A DNA stretch of 29,063 bases from Euryarchaeota archaeon UBA39. GTDB lineage: Archaea; Thermoplasmatota; Poseidoniia; Poseidoniales; Thalassarchaeaceae. Position numbers and translations under genes: made by a program. Below the pieces are notes generated by a model. That model was not told the origin of the DNA. It saw only the letters and a list, made by a program, of their open reading frames with translations, and did not search any database. Below are positions 8,025 to 18,269 of the stretch, piece after piece. Each line of letters opens with the position of its first letter. The first letter of the stretch is position 1. The stretch spans positions 1 to 29,063 of the forward strand of contig DAQW01000052.1 of NCBI GenBank assembly GCA_002503045.1, in the 5' to 3' direction.

Positions 8025-11000
8025 ATGAAGCGGCGTTTGAGTGTTCTTCTAGTGTTCCTTTTTCTCACTCCAATTTTGATTTATTCTTTAGAAAACAAAG
8101 AAGTAATCCCCCTTGGAGAAGAAATGAATCAAGACCTTTCTGCTAGAGCGAGTTCTTCTCAATTACTTTGGTTTGAGAATGCTGGGGGTTCTGGGTCAGA
8201 TAATATTCAAGGGATTGATGTAGATGATTTTGGCAATGTATACGTTTGTGGATACTATCATCAAACAATGAATTTAGGCGCCCTTTCTACACCTGCTTCA
8301 AGTAGTAACTCTGCAGATATTTTTGTTGCGAAATTATCTGCTACTGGTGATTGGTTATGGGTGAAGACTGCAGGTTCTACTAGTTCTGATTATTGTTATG
8401 ACATTGATGTAGACAAGGGAGGGAATGTTAGTATTACTGGGATTTATTATAGTTCAATTCAATTCGGTAATGATTATCATTCTTCAAGTGGTTCTTACGA
8501 TATTTATGTGGCGGTTTTAGATACGGCAGGAAATTGGCTTTGGTCCGAAACAGTTGGAGCTAGTAGCAGTGATTACTCTCACGGAGTAGCACTAGCAGAA
8601 TCAGGTAATGTATATATTACGGGATATTGGTCATCAGGTACACTGAATTTTGGCTCTGCTGGTTCAATTCAATGTGGGAGTTGTTACTCTGATGGTTTTC
8701 TTGCTAGTCTTGATTCTCAAGGAAATTGGCGTTGGGTCGAGAGGATTGGAGGTAGTTACTATGAGAGAGGACGTTCAGTAGCAGTTGATGCTCAAGAACG
8801 TGTATATGTGACAGGAGAATTTTCCTATAATGTTGAGTTCTCAGGAATGACATTGAATAATGGGAATCGTGGTTATGATTATTGGGGTTTTATTGCTCAA
8901 TATTCCTCTACTGGATCTCATTCTTGGGCTGAGGAATTTGGATATAGCTCTTATGAGACATATCCTGAAGGAATCAGTGTAGATTCAGGGGGTAATGCTA
9001 CTGTTTGTGGACGTTTTTATGGATATTCAGAATTCTCTGGAAATAGGTTGCAAGCAAATCAGAATAGTTGGGATATGTTCGTAGCTCAAATCTCACCATC
9101 GGGTAATTGGAACTGGTACGACAAGGGAGGAGGAAGTAGTACCGATTACTGTTACGAAGTTTCTACTGAATGGGATACTGGAGAAATAGCTGTTACAGGA
9201 TACTACTATAGTACTGCAATCTTTGGTCCTTATGGACTATCTAGTACAGGTTCAAATGACGTATTTGCTGCTACAATATCCTCTACAGGTTCATGGAATT
9301 GGGTTAAAGGATATGGTTCAACATCTGGTGATTCCGGATATGGTGCAGCAATACTTGGAAATGAAACATATTTTGGTTTCAATTATCCTACTTCTTTGTC
9401 GATAGATGGTTCACCAGTTTCACATAGTGGTTCAAATGATTTCGTATTAGTTGTTCATGGTATTGATTCCGATGGAGATAATGTAGGGGATCGAACAGAT
9501 CGTTTCCCAATTGATTCAACTCAATGGTCTGATTTTGATGGTGATGGCTATGGGGATAATTGGGCTGATCCTTCATTGAATGCTTCTAGATCAGGTGGAC
9601 TAGGAGTTTATCGAGATGGTGCTACTACTCCAGACTTTTGCCCGGTTGTATTTGGAACAAGCACAAGAGACTCCTTTGGGTGTCCTGATGAAGATGGTGA
9701 TGGGCAATCAGATTCCAATGATGCATTCATTGGTAATTCTACCCAGTGGCAAGATACCGATTCAGATGGATTTGGAGATAATACTGAGGGGGTAGCTCCT
9801 GATGATTGTCCAAATGTATGGGGTACCTCTACGAAAGATTCCTTCGGATGTACTGATTTAGATGGCGATGGCTGGTCTGATCTCGCTGATGATTTCTTCA
9901 ATAAACCAACACAGTGGAATGATACCGATGGTGATGGAATGGGTGATAATTGGCGAATAGGTACTTGGAATTCATCTCGAATGTCTCATTGGCCAGGTAT
10001 GTGGGTAGAAGGTGCATATTTGCCTGATCCTAGTCCTTTAGATAGAGATAATGATGGGTATGAAGATATTGATCTTGATCAATCAATAGGTCCATTTGAC
10101 GATTGCCCTGATACACCTGGGACCTCGTTTAGAGATCGAATAGGTTGCGTGGATTCTGATGGTGATGGTTGGTCTGATATTTCGGATGCTATGCCAGATA
10201 ATCCTGATCAAAACTCGGATTCTGATGGAGATGGTTTTGGAGACTCTCCTGGTTTCCCCGATTCTGATGATTGCCCAACACGACAGGGTACTTCCTCTAT
10301 TGATCAAATAGGGTGCCCGGATAATGATGGAGATGGAATCTCTAATGATGGTGATGATTGTCCTGTAGATTTTGGAGAATCCTCTAATGGCTGTCCAGAT
10401 AGTGATGATGATGGCGTTCCAGATGTTGCAGAATCTGGATTGGTAGATGATTGCCCCTCTGAATGGGGTTCATCTACAGAAGATCGAATTGCTTGTCCTG
10501 ATCGTGATGGCGATGGCTGGTCAGATGAAGGGGATGTGTATCCTTCGGATTCAAGCCAATGGGCAGATTCTGATGGCGATGGCTGGGGAGATAATCCAAA
10601 TGGAACCGATCCCGATAGTTGCCCCGAAGAGTATGGTGAATCTATTGAAAATGGATTAGTTGGATGTCTAGATAGTGATGGTGATGGATTTGCAGATATT
10701 ATCGATGGTAATTCTAGCGTCCCAGGTGGATGGGCAAACGATGCGTCATTATGGTCAGATACAGATGGCGATGGCTGGGCAGATCAGCAAGGTTTTGATC
10801 AAAGTGATGATTGTCCTTTAGTAGCGGGCAATTCAACTCGTTTTACCAAAGGGTGTCCAGATTATGATGGTGATGGATGGGCAGATATGGTTGATCCTGA
10901 TGATGATAATGATGGATTTACTACCTTTGATGAAATAAATGTAGGCACTGATCCTTATGATGCTAATGATGTTCCTTTAGACGCTGATGGTGATAAAACT

Positions 11001-11432
11001 CCTGATCAACTCCAGCAGAGTTCTACATTAGATCCAGCAGTTCAAACAGGTGTATCAATCGGAATTCTAGTAATCATAATGATTGGCGCAATAATGTCTG
11101 TATTAGTTTGGAGATCTTCTACTGGACGAAGGAGTAATTTTGAACGTCTTAGGAATTTGATTGATGATTCTGAAGGATATGAGGGCATTCTTGATGTTGA
11201 GAAAGAAGTGGAGGATTTATCTGAAAAAGGTAGGATTGACGCAGGCCAGACTGCATTGCTTTTCGATCGAATTGGAGATAAGCGCTACCGTCTTGAGGAA
11301 GAGATGCGAGCTGCTCAACAGGCAGAATGGTGGGCTCATCAGCAGGCACAGGGCCAACAGGTGCAACAACAGGTTGATCCAAATGCGTATGCCCAACAAG
11401 GTTGGGGCCAACAGGGTTGGAATCAGCAGTAA
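8025..11432 (+). CDS. Secreted SBBP beta-propeller and thrombospondin type 3 repeat protein, membrane anchored
   Basis: This 1135-residue surface protein starts with a signal peptide (MKRRLSV and a hydrophobic core to about residue 24). Residues ~45-480 hold about eight repeats built around GGS-x-SD, VDxxGNVYVTGY and SxxGNWxW, the SBBP propeller signature. Residues ~480-985 hold many thrombospondin type 3 calcium-binding repeats (DSDGDGWGD, DDCP-x(n)-GTS-x(3)-D-x(2)-GC) with regularly paired cysteines. A membrane segment lies at about 1006-1029. The ~105-residue cytoplasmic tail is charged and then becomes Gln/Trp/Gly rich (GWGQQGWNQQ). It probably forms a calcium-rigidified stalk carrying a propeller head for binding or adhesion. 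No catalytic motif is seen. Confidence 0.85.
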   Translation: MKRRLSVLLVFLFLTPILIYSLENKEVIPLGEEMNQDLSARASSSQLLWFENAGGSGSDNIQGIDVDDFGNVYVCGYYHQTMNLGALSTPASSSNSADIFVAKLSATGDWLWVKTAGSTSSDYCYDIDVDKGGNVSITGIYYSSIQFGNDYHSSSGSYDIYVAVLDTAGNWLWSETVGASSSDYSHGVALAESGNVYITGYWSSGTLNFGSAGSIQCGSCYSDGFLASLDSQGNWRWVERIGGSYYERGRSVAVDAQERVYVTGEFSYNVEFSGMTLNNGNRGYDYWGFIAQYSSTGSHSWAEEFGYSSYETYPEGISVDSGGNATVCGRFYGYSEFSGNRLQANQNSWDMFVAQISPSGNWNWYDKGGGSSTDYCYEVSTEWDTGEIAVTGYYYSTAIFGPYGLSSTGSNDVFAATISSTGSWNWVKGYGSTSGDSGYGAAILGNETYFGFNYPTSLSIDGSPVSHSGSNDFVLVVHGIDSDGDNVGDRTDRFPIDSTQWSDFDGDGYGDNWADPSLNASRSGGLGVYRDGATTPDFCPVVFGTSTRDSFGCPDEDGDGQSDSNDAFIGNSTQWQDTDSDGFGDNTEGVAPDDCPNVWGTSTKDSFGCTDLDGDGWSDLADDFFNKPTQWNDTDGDGMGDNWRIGTWNSSRMSHWPGMWVEGAYLPDPSPLDRDNDGYEDIDLDQSIGPFDDCPDTPGTSFRDRIGCVDSDGDGWSDISDAMPDNPDQNSDSDGDGFGDSPGFPDSDDCPTRQGTSSIDQIGCPDNDGDGISNDGDDCPVDFGESSNGCPDSDDDGVPDVAESGLVDDCPSEWGSSTEDRIACPDRDGDGWSDEGDVYPSDSSQWADSDGDGWGDNPNGTDPDSCPEEYGESIENGLVGCLDSDGDGFADIIDGNSSVPGGWANDASLWSDTDGDGWADQQGFDQSDDCPLVAGNSTRFTKGCPDYDGDGWADMVDPDDDNDGFTTFDEINVGTDPYDANDVPLDADGDKTPDQLQQSSTLDPAVQTGVSIGILVIIMIGAIMSVLVWRSSTGRRSNFERLRNLIDDSEGYEGILDVEKEVEDLSEKGRIDAGQTALLFDRIGDKRYRLEEEMRAAQQAEWWAHQQAQGQQVQQQVDPNAYAQQGWGQQGWNQQ

Positions 11433-11473
11433 CAACGTAGGGTTCATTTCCAAGTCCGTCCGGGCATGTATCA

Positions 11474-12790
11474 ATGAGAGTCATCAATGACACCATTCAT
11501 GGTTCGTTTTCGATTGATGGTGTTAGAGAGGATTTACTTTCTACTCCTGAATTCAATAAATTAAGCCATATCAAGCAGTTAGGTCTGGCTCATTTGGTTT
11601 TCCCAGGCGCTCACCATACTCGATTTGAACACTCTCTTGGAGTATCTCATTTGGCGGGGAGAATGGCCAATAGTCTATCCTTGTCTGACGAAGAATCGAC
11701 AATTGTAGAAGTAGCAGCAATGCTACATGATGTAGGTCATGGGCCATATTCTCATACTTTGGAACATATCCTTCATGAAAGAGGTGGGGCAGATCATATG
11801 CATATTACTGAAGGAATCATTACTGGTGATTATGACATACTTTCTGATGAAGAAAGGTCTCTATTCCCTGAACGACGCACAGTACCCGAGATTTTGGAGT
11901 CTTACGGAATAGATCCTAAAGAAGTGTCATCTTTGATTCATGGGCCGGATGCTGGAGGAAAAGAAAGAAATTTATTTCATTGGGGGGAAGGGGCAGAAGC
12001 CTTCCATTCACAAGATCATACTATGGGGCATTTGGTCCATGGGCCAGTTGATTGCGATCAAATGGACTACCTTTTACGAGATGCTCATTTTACTGGTGTT
12101 CGCCATGGAATCATTGATCATCACCGTTTGATACATTGTATGGAACGACATTCTGGAGATATTGCTGTAACAGAGGGTGGTTTGTCTGCATTGGAAGGAA
12201 TGATGACTGCAAGAGCTCTAATGTATAGTGCCGTTTATTTTCATAGAGTAACTCGAATTACTGAAGTAATGCTTTCTCGAGCAGTGGAAAGGTGTGAAGA
12301 TTCACTTCCAGAAGCTGTTCAGATGCAACGTATGGTAGATGCTGAAGTTTGGCATGCATTAGATTCAGCCGGTCCATTCGCTAAGGATATGATTAAGCGG
12401 TTAAAATATCGACGTTTACTAAAGAATTGTTTGACTAGAAGAATGGATGAATTGGATTCTAATCAAATTGATAGATTGATTCATTTAGCTACTAATTCTG
12501 ATGAACGTATTCAAGTTGAAGATGAAATTGCTAGACGTTCAGGTTTGGAATCGGGATATGTCTGTATAGATGTACCTTCAATCAAATTGTTACTTTCAGA
12601 ACCAAGGATGTCTGCAGTAGATGTTCGCATAATTGGAAAGGATGGAAGAACAAGATGGTTCAGAGAACACACTCCTGTTGCAGATGCTCTTAGGAAACGA
12701 CAGGTTAGTCAAAATGCAATGTCAATCATTACACTGCAAGGGTATGAAGAAGTTGTATCTAATATTGCAGAGAGAATAATCTATTCTTAG
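11474..12790 (+). CDS. HD-domain phosphohydrolase, dGTPase/SAMHD1-like (COG1078 type)
   Basis: This 438-residue cytoplasmic metal-dependent hydrolase has the HD motifs in order: FEHSLGVSHLA with His53, AAMLHDVGHGPYSH with His85-Asp86, and later VDCDQMDYLLRD with the downstream metal Asp. The spacing and the H-x-R-F-E-H-S-L-G block match the family that includes dNTP triphosphohydrolases and SAMHD1. Likely substrates are (d)NTPs or related nucleotides. The length is normal for the family. It starts 41 bases after the surface-protein gene on the same strand, with no strong SD, so it may be leaderless or read through. Confidence 0.85.
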   Translation: MRVINDTIHGSFSIDGVREDLLSTPEFNKLSHIKQLGLAHLVFPGAHHTRFEHSLGVSHLAGRMANSLSLSDEESTIVEVAAMLHDVGHGPYSHTLEHILHERGGADHMHITEGIITGDYDILSDEERSLFPERRTVPEILESYGIDPKEVSSLIHGPDAGGKERNLFHWGEGAEAFHSQDHTMGHLVHGPVDCDQMDYLLRDAHFTGVRHGIIDHHRLIHCMERHSGDIAVTEGGLSALEGMMTARALMYSAVYFHRVTRITEVMLSRAVERCEDSLPEAVQMQRMVDAEVWHALDSAGPFAKDMIKRLKYRRLLKNCLTRRMDELDSNQIDRLIHLATNSDERIQVEDEIARRSGLESGYVCIDVPSIKLLLSEPRMSAVDVRIIGKDGRTRWFREHTPVADALRKRQVSQNAMSIITLQGYEEVVSNIAERIIYS

Positions 12791-14244
<1,454 letters not shown>

Positions 14245-14299
14245 TCTCCGACTTTAGTTAGTCCCTTAGGCATAGTTGGCGGGTACTACATTTTGTTGA

Positions 14300-14530
14300 T
14301 TATACCATTGTAGGTGCAGGATGGTCGTCTCCTTTATCATCCGGCTTTCTAACTCTAGTCCATACATTTGCCATTAATTCATCATGGTGATGCATACAAT
14401 AATGAAAACGCCGATATGCTTCCCTGAATGAGTATGCTTTTTTCCCAGTAGCTACCAAAAATCCTTCCGGAGAAAGGCGAGAGATTACTTCGCCTTCTTC
14501 GGTACATCCGGGGTGATCGCAGTTCGGCAT
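14300..14530 (-). CDS. Small Cys/His protein, putative zinc-binding
   Basis: This 76-residue protein is not recognised. Cys4, His6 and Cys9 (CDHPGC) at the N-terminus and His43, Cys45 and His47-49 (HYCMHHH) further on could form one zinc site. The middle is basic and the end is Asp/Pro rich. AGGTGATG immediately upstream serves as SD for ATG 14530. It lies 44 bases after the biotin carrier gene on the same strand, so it may be the last gene of the carboxylase operon. Its role is unknown. Confidence 0.6.
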   Translation of the reverse strand: MPNCDHPGCTEEGEVISRLSPEGFLVATGKKAYSFREAYRRFHYCMHHHDELMANVWTRVRKPDDKGDDHPAPTMV

Positions 14531-14574
14531 TCATCATCACCTGTCACTCACAACACTTGAACCATTGTAATGAT

Positions 14575-15000
14575 TCAACTATTTTCTGCTCCTTCTTCTG
14601 GATTAGGTTGAATCACTACAAGAGCCATGTTTGCTTCTACATTATCGCCTTCTGAACAATTAATCGTAGAAATCTTTCCAGATATAGGTGCTGTAACTTC
14701 ATTTTGCATTTTCATTGCTTCTAGAATCAGAATCACTTGTCCTTCAACGACTTCTTGGCCTAATGAGACTTCCAATGTTACAATTTTTCCAGGAATACTG
14801 GTTGAAACAGTTCCTGATTTTGCCTTTGCTCCTCCTCCGGAACTTCTTCGACGGGGCGTGGGGGAAGATCCCACGCCGTCGGGAAGTTTGACGATGAATT
14901 CAGTTCCAGAAACTGTGGCCCTTAATTGCCCATCATCCATTTCTTCGATATCAACTGAGAAAATTTCTCCATCGATTTCGATGTCATATTTTTCGCTCAC
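14575..15000 (-). CDS. Biotin carboxyl carrier protein of acyl-CoA carboxylase
   Basis: This 141-residue protein ends in a biotinyl domain with the signature EAMKMQNE; Lys97 is the predicted biotinylation site. Residues 1-40 form a small beta domain and ~42-66 a flexible Ser/Pro/Arg/Gly linker. It would shuttle carboxybiotin between a biotin carboxylase (not in this window) and the carboxyltransferase encoded two genes upstream. The start is GTG, with GGAGGT at 15012-15007 overlapping the previous stop and spaced 6 bases, so translation is probably coupled. A GC-rich hairpin lies in the linker codons. Confidence 0.92.
   Translation of the reverse strand: MSEKYDIEIDGEIFSVDIEEMDDGQLRATVSGTEFIVKLPDGVGSSPTPRRRSSGGGAKAKSGTVSTSIPGKIVTLEVSLGQEVVEGQVILILEAMKMQNEVTAPISGKISTINCSEGDNVEANMALVVIQPNPEEGAENS
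14843..14886. repeat. GC-rich hairpin inside the biotin-carrier linker codons
   Basis: GGCGTGGG (14855-14862) pairs with CCCACGCC (14870-14877) around a 7-base loop. GAC/GTC extend the stem past a 2-base bulge, and CTTC/GAAG flank it. It is an isolated island of G+C in an AT-rich gene and encodes only flexible linker residues. Confidence 0.5.
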
Positions 15001-15004
15001 TAAT

Positions 15005-15262
15005 TCACCTCCAAGTACTCCTAGAACTTCTGGATCGTATGAGATTTTTTCGTCCGAATCTCATCCTTCGATGATCTTGTGCGAAAGAAGGTCCCAACAT
15101 TCTCCCAATATTGGCCCTCTCATCTGTATTTTTTGTGGTATGAAGTTTTACAGCTAAAGCAACAGCTAGTTGTAATCTATTATCTATATCATTAACCTCA
15201 ATATCTCGTGAGTCGCGTAAAATCCTACCTATCTCAGAGGTGAAAGAGGATTTTTTCTCCAT
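15005..15262 (-). CDS. Small protein between carboxyltransferase and biotin carrier (candidate PccX/epsilon-like subunit)
   Basis: This 85-residue soluble protein has no recognised domain. The middle is helical (DNRLQLAVALAVKLH) and the C-terminus strongly basic (RRMRFGRKN, then RSRSS). It is very likely real: GAGGT overlaps the TGA of the upstream carboxyltransferase and precedes the ATG by 6 bases. Its own stop overlaps the SD of the biotin carrier, so the three genes look translationally coupled. Haloarchaeal propionyl-CoA carboxylase (PccX) and actinobacterial acyl-CoA carboxylases (epsilon) have similarly placed small subunits. A structural role in this carboxylase is therefore a reasonable inference, not a sequence match. 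Confidence 0.7.
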   Translation of the reverse strand: MEKKSSFTSEIGRILRDSRDIEVNDIDNRLQLAVALAVKLHTTKNTDERANIGRMLGPSFAQDHRRMRFGRKNLIRSRSSRSTWR

Positions 15263-15271
15263 TTGATTACC

Positions 15272-16849
15272 TCAGAGTGGGATATTTCCATGCTTTCGAG
15301 TAGGTCTCGGTTCTTCTTTATCCATCAGATGTCCAAGTGCTCGAGAAAGACGGTCACGAGTTTCTGCTGGGTCTACTACATCATCCAAGTAACCTAGAGA
15401 CGCGGCTTTGTACGGAGTTGCAAATGATTCTGTGTAATCATTTACTAGACGTTCACGTTCTTGTTCTGGATTTCCAGAAGATTGAATTCTTTTTCTATGG
15501 ATAATTTGTACTGCGCCTTCAGCTCCCATGACTGCTAGTTGAGCAGTTGGCCAAGCGATGTTGTAGTCCCCACGGATATGCTTTGACGACATAACATCAT
15601 ACGCGCCGCCATATGCTTTTCTTAATATCACAGTCATCTTAGGTACCGTTGCTTCTGCATAAGCATAGAGAAGTTTAGCACCATGTCGAATAATTCCTCC
15701 CCATTCTTGGCTGGCACCAGGGAGGAATCCTGGTACGTCAACAAGTGTGACGAGAGGGATGTTGAAAGCATCACAGAATCGAACAAATCTAGCAGCTTTA
15801 ACAGATGCATCAATATCTAAACATCCTGCTAAGAAATTAGGTTGATTTGCAACTAAACCTATTGAATGTCCATCAAGACGTGCAAATCCACAAACAATAT
15901 TCTGTGCAAAATCTGCTTGTACTTCAAGAAAAGCTCCATGGTCGACAATGCCTTCAATGGCAGTAATTACATCATATGGTTTTGAAGGGTCTTCTGGAAC
16001 TAGTTTCCTTAGTGTTTCAGCATCAATTGACGGTTTAGCAGAAGAAGTGCGAGGTGTTCTTTCAAGGTTATTGGTAGGCAAGTGTCCGAGTAAATTTCGA
16101 ACCAAATCTAGAGCATCTTCATCTGATTCTGCTGTAAAATGAGTTACACCTGATCTACTTGCGTGTGTATTCGCTCCACCTAGTTCTTCAAATGAAACCT
16201 CTTCATTGGTTACTGTTTTGATTACTTCTGGGCCTGTGATAAACATATGTGCAGTCTTATCGACCATTACTACAAAATCAGTGATTGCTGGACTGTATAC
16301 TGCCCCTCCAGCACAAGGTCCCATAATTACTGAAATTTGAGGAATGATTCCACTTGCTCTAACATTTCGGAAGAAAATTTCAGCATATGATCCGAGTGAA
16401 GCCACACCTTCCTGGATTCGAGCACCTCCACTATCATTCATTCCAACAACAGGTGCTCCAGTTTTCAGTGCCATGTCCAATAACTTACAGATTTTTAGTC
16501 CATGCATTTCACCTAGGCTTCCTCCATAAACAGTGAAATCTTGAGCATAGCAATATACAGTTCGTCCATCTACCGTTCCATATCCACAAACTACGCCGTC
16601 ACCTGGAATTACATTCCTATCCATCCCAAAATCGGTGCATCTATGTTCAACAAGGGCATCAATTTCTTGGAATGTTCCTTCGTCTAAGAATACTTCAATT
16701 CGTTCACGAGCGGTCATTTTTCCCTTACCATGTTGGGCATCAATTCGGTTTTGACCCCCTCCCATTTCGGCCTGTCCCTTCCGTCGCCGCAGGTCTTGGA
16801 GCCTCTCCTCTGTCGTCTCCATATCTGCCCATTCCACGAAGTTGCCCAT
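15272..16849 (-). CDS. pccB: Propionyl-CoA (acyl-CoA) carboxylase, carboxyltransferase beta subunit
   Basis: It transfers CO2 from carboxybiotin to propionyl-CoA (or acetyl-CoA), giving methylmalonyl-CoA. The 525 residues are the normal length. Two crotonase-like halves are visible, with oxyanion-hole glycines in NDSGGARIQEGVASL and IMGPCAGGAVYSPA in the first and VPGFLPG and AYGGAYDVMSSKH in the second. The C-terminal KHGNIPL is typical. AAGGG eight bases upstream supports ATG 16849. Divergent B12-mutase subunit and MeaB genes point to propionyl-CoA as substrate. No integral-membrane decarboxylase subunit is nearby, so a sodium-pumping decarboxylase is less likely. Confidence 0.93.
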   Translation of the reverse strand: MGNFVEWADMETTEERLQDLRRRKGQAEMGGGQNRIDAQHGKGKMTARERIEVFLDEGTFQEIDALVEHRCTDFGMDRNVIPGDGVVCGYGTVDGRTVYCYAQDFTVYGGSLGEMHGLKICKLLDMALKTGAPVVGMNDSGGARIQEGVASLGSYAEIFFRNVRASGIIPQISVIMGPCAGGAVYSPAITDFVVMVDKTAHMFITGPEVIKTVTNEEVSFEELGGANTHASRSGVTHFTAESDEDALDLVRNLLGHLPTNNLERTPRTSSAKPSIDAETLRKLVPEDPSKPYDVITAIEGIVDHGAFLEVQADFAQNIVCGFARLDGHSIGLVANQPNFLAGCLDIDASVKAARFVRFCDAFNIPLVTLVDVPGFLPGASQEWGGIIRHGAKLLYAYAEATVPKMTVILRKAYGGAYDVMSSKHIRGDYNIAWPTAQLAVMGAEGAVQIIHRKRIQSSGNPEQERERLVNDYTESFATPYKAASLGYLDDVVDPAETRDRLSRALGHLMDKEEPRPTRKHGNIPL

Positions 16850-16915
16850 AATTCATACCCTTGAATCATTGAATTTAGACGGTTGGTTCAAGATAAACGG
16901 GTATACTCGCGGTAC
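16850..16915. promoter_or_regulatory. Divergent promoter between pccB and mutase B12 subunit
   Basis: A 66-bp spacer separates the two arms of the methylmalonyl-CoA module. It contains the direct repeat TTGAATCATTGAAT (16861-16874) and distant inverted ATACCC/GGGTAT boxes (16855-16860 and 16900-16905). These could bind a shared regulator. No clear TATA box was identified. Confidence 0.3.
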
Positions 16916-17362
16916 ATGGATCCCCTCCGTATTGTTGTGGCCAAGCCAGGCCTTGATGGACATGATAGGGGTGCAAAAGTTGTTGCTAGAGCACTTAGAG
17001 ATGCAGGTCATGAAGTAATTTACACAGGGTTGCGTAGAACTCCTGAAGAGATTATTAGAATTGTAGAGGATGAAGATGCCTCAATTCTAGGATTATCTTC
17101 GTTATCAGGCGCTCATGGTTTTTTGTTTCCAAGAGTATGTGAGTTACTAAGGGAGAGCGGTTTGAATGATATTGTTGTTTTTGGTGGGGGGATAATTCCG
17201 CAGGCAGATCGACCAGAATTGTTTTCAGCAGGTGTAAGAGCAATATTTGGCCCGGGAACTCCAACTGAAGAATTTCTTCATTTTCTTAATGAAGTAAAGA
17301 AACGTAGAATTGCAAATGAACCCGTAGGTGTTGGCGTTTCTGATGGTTGGCATTGGAGATAA
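16916..17362 (+). CDS. mcmB: Methylmalonyl-CoA mutase, cobalamin-binding (small) subunit
   Basis: This 148-residue stand-alone B12 domain has the base-off motif DGHDRG at residues 14-19; His16 is the predicted lower cobalt ligand. GLSSLSG and FGGGIIP are the other conserved cobalamin-contact loops. It would pair with a separate catalytic mutase subunit outside this window to convert methylmalonyl-CoA to succinyl-CoA. I chose ATG 16916 because the family normally begins just before R-I-V-V-A-K-P-G; a TTG at 16883 is in frame. There is no clear SD. The meaB gene follows 4 bases downstream. Confidence 0.92.
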   Translation: MDPLRIVVAKPGLDGHDRGAKVVARALRDAGHEVIYTGLRRTPEEIIRIVEDEDASILGLSSLSGAHGFLFPRVCELLRESGLNDIVVFGGGIIPQADRPELFSAGVRAIFGPGTPTEEFLHFLNEVKKRRIANEPVGVGVSDGWHWR

Positions 17363-17366
17363 TCTT

Positions 17367-18239
17367 ATGTCGAAATTAGATCTAGTAAATGAAGCAGCAA
17401 AAGGTTCTCGAAGAGCCCTAGCTCGTTTACTTACTCATATCCAACAAGGCGATCAGGAATCTATTGATTCTGTTTTATCTGCCACTTCAGTTCAATCGAT
17501 AGGGATTACTGGTCCCCCAGGAGTTGGGAAATCATGTCTTACCGATTGTTTGGCAAAATTCTTTGCAGATCGTGGGGAACGTGTAGGTGTTTTGTGTATT
17601 GATCCAAGTTCTCCAATTAGTGGAGGTTCCCTTCTAGGTGATCGAATGAGAATGGAACAAAGTGGTGTCGATGATAGAATATACATCCGTAGTGTAGCAA
17701 CTAGAAATTCTCATGGATCTATTCCATTACGGCTAAAGGCAATGATTTCCGCTCTTTCAATATCTGGGATGGATCGAATCTTGGTAGAGACAGTAGGAGT
17801 TGGACAGACTGAGATTGGGATTGTATCAATGACTGACTCGGTTTTGCTTGTAGATGGACCTGACCGAGGAGATATTATTCAAGCCGAGAAGGCTGGATTA
17901 CTAGAATTAGCAGATGTAGTAGTTGTGAATAAAGGAGATTTGCCTGGTTCAGAGCAGGCTGCAGCAAATATTCGTTCAGGTTTAGCACTTGGGCCAGCAT
18001 CAAATGTCCCAGTATTGGTAGTTAGTGCATTGAATCGAATAGGTATCAATGAGTTGGTAGGTGCATTAGATGAAATTCAACCACGTCCGTCAGTAGAGAT
18101 TGTAAAATGCAGACACCGTCTTTCATCTGCTATTATTGATGAAGTAGTCTCAAAGAAATCCTTTGATGTAGCAGTAACTGATTTGGCTGAAGGAAGAATT
18201 TCAATAGAACAGGCGATTGAACGAGTTTTTCAGGAATAG
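17367..18239 (+). CDS. meaB: MeaB/ArgK-family G3E GTPase, chaperone of methylmalonyl-CoA mutase
   Basis: This 290-residue P-loop GTPase loads and protects the B12 cofactor of methylmalonyl-CoA mutase. Walker A GPPGVGKS is at 49-56. The signature DPSSPISGGSLLGDR, ETVGVGQTE and base-specificity NKGD in VVVNKGDLPG follow. GGAGAT at 17355-17360 lies 6 bases before ATG 17367, which is preferred over upstream GTG 17328 and ATG 17343. It is coupled to the B12 subunit gene, the standard arrangement for this chaperone. Confidence 0.93.
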   Translation: MSKLDLVNEAAKGSRRALARLLTHIQQGDQESIDSVLSATSVQSIGITGPPGVGKSCLTDCLAKFFADRGERVGVLCIDPSSPISGGSLLGDRMRMEQSGVDDRIYIRSVATRNSHGSIPLRLKAMISALSISGMDRILVETVGVGQTEIGIVSMTDSVLLVDGPDRGDIIQAEKAGLLELADVVVVNKGDLPGSEQAAANIRSGLALGPASNVPVLVVSALNRIGINELVGALDEIQPRPSVEIVKCRHRLSSAIIDEVVSKKSFDVAVTDLAEGRISIEQAIERVFQE

Positions 18240-18269
18240 GACAAAAAAGGGATAACCAAATTACCAGTT

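Noticed and set aside
9460..10980. Apparent DNA tandem repeats rich in GATGGTGATGG
   Set aside because: They are degenerate at DNA level and are explained by the thrombospondin type 3 protein repeats they encode; no CRISPR-like regular spacing.
11149..11496. Open frames on both strands across the end of the surface-protein gene and the HD gene start
   Set aside because: Out of frame with two well-supported genes, and composition follows the codon pattern of the Gln-rich tail.
14575..16849. Sodium-pumping methylmalonyl-CoA or oxaloacetate decarboxylase
   Set aside because: No integral-membrane beta subunit is present, and the small third protein has no membrane span; carboxylase is the simpler reading.
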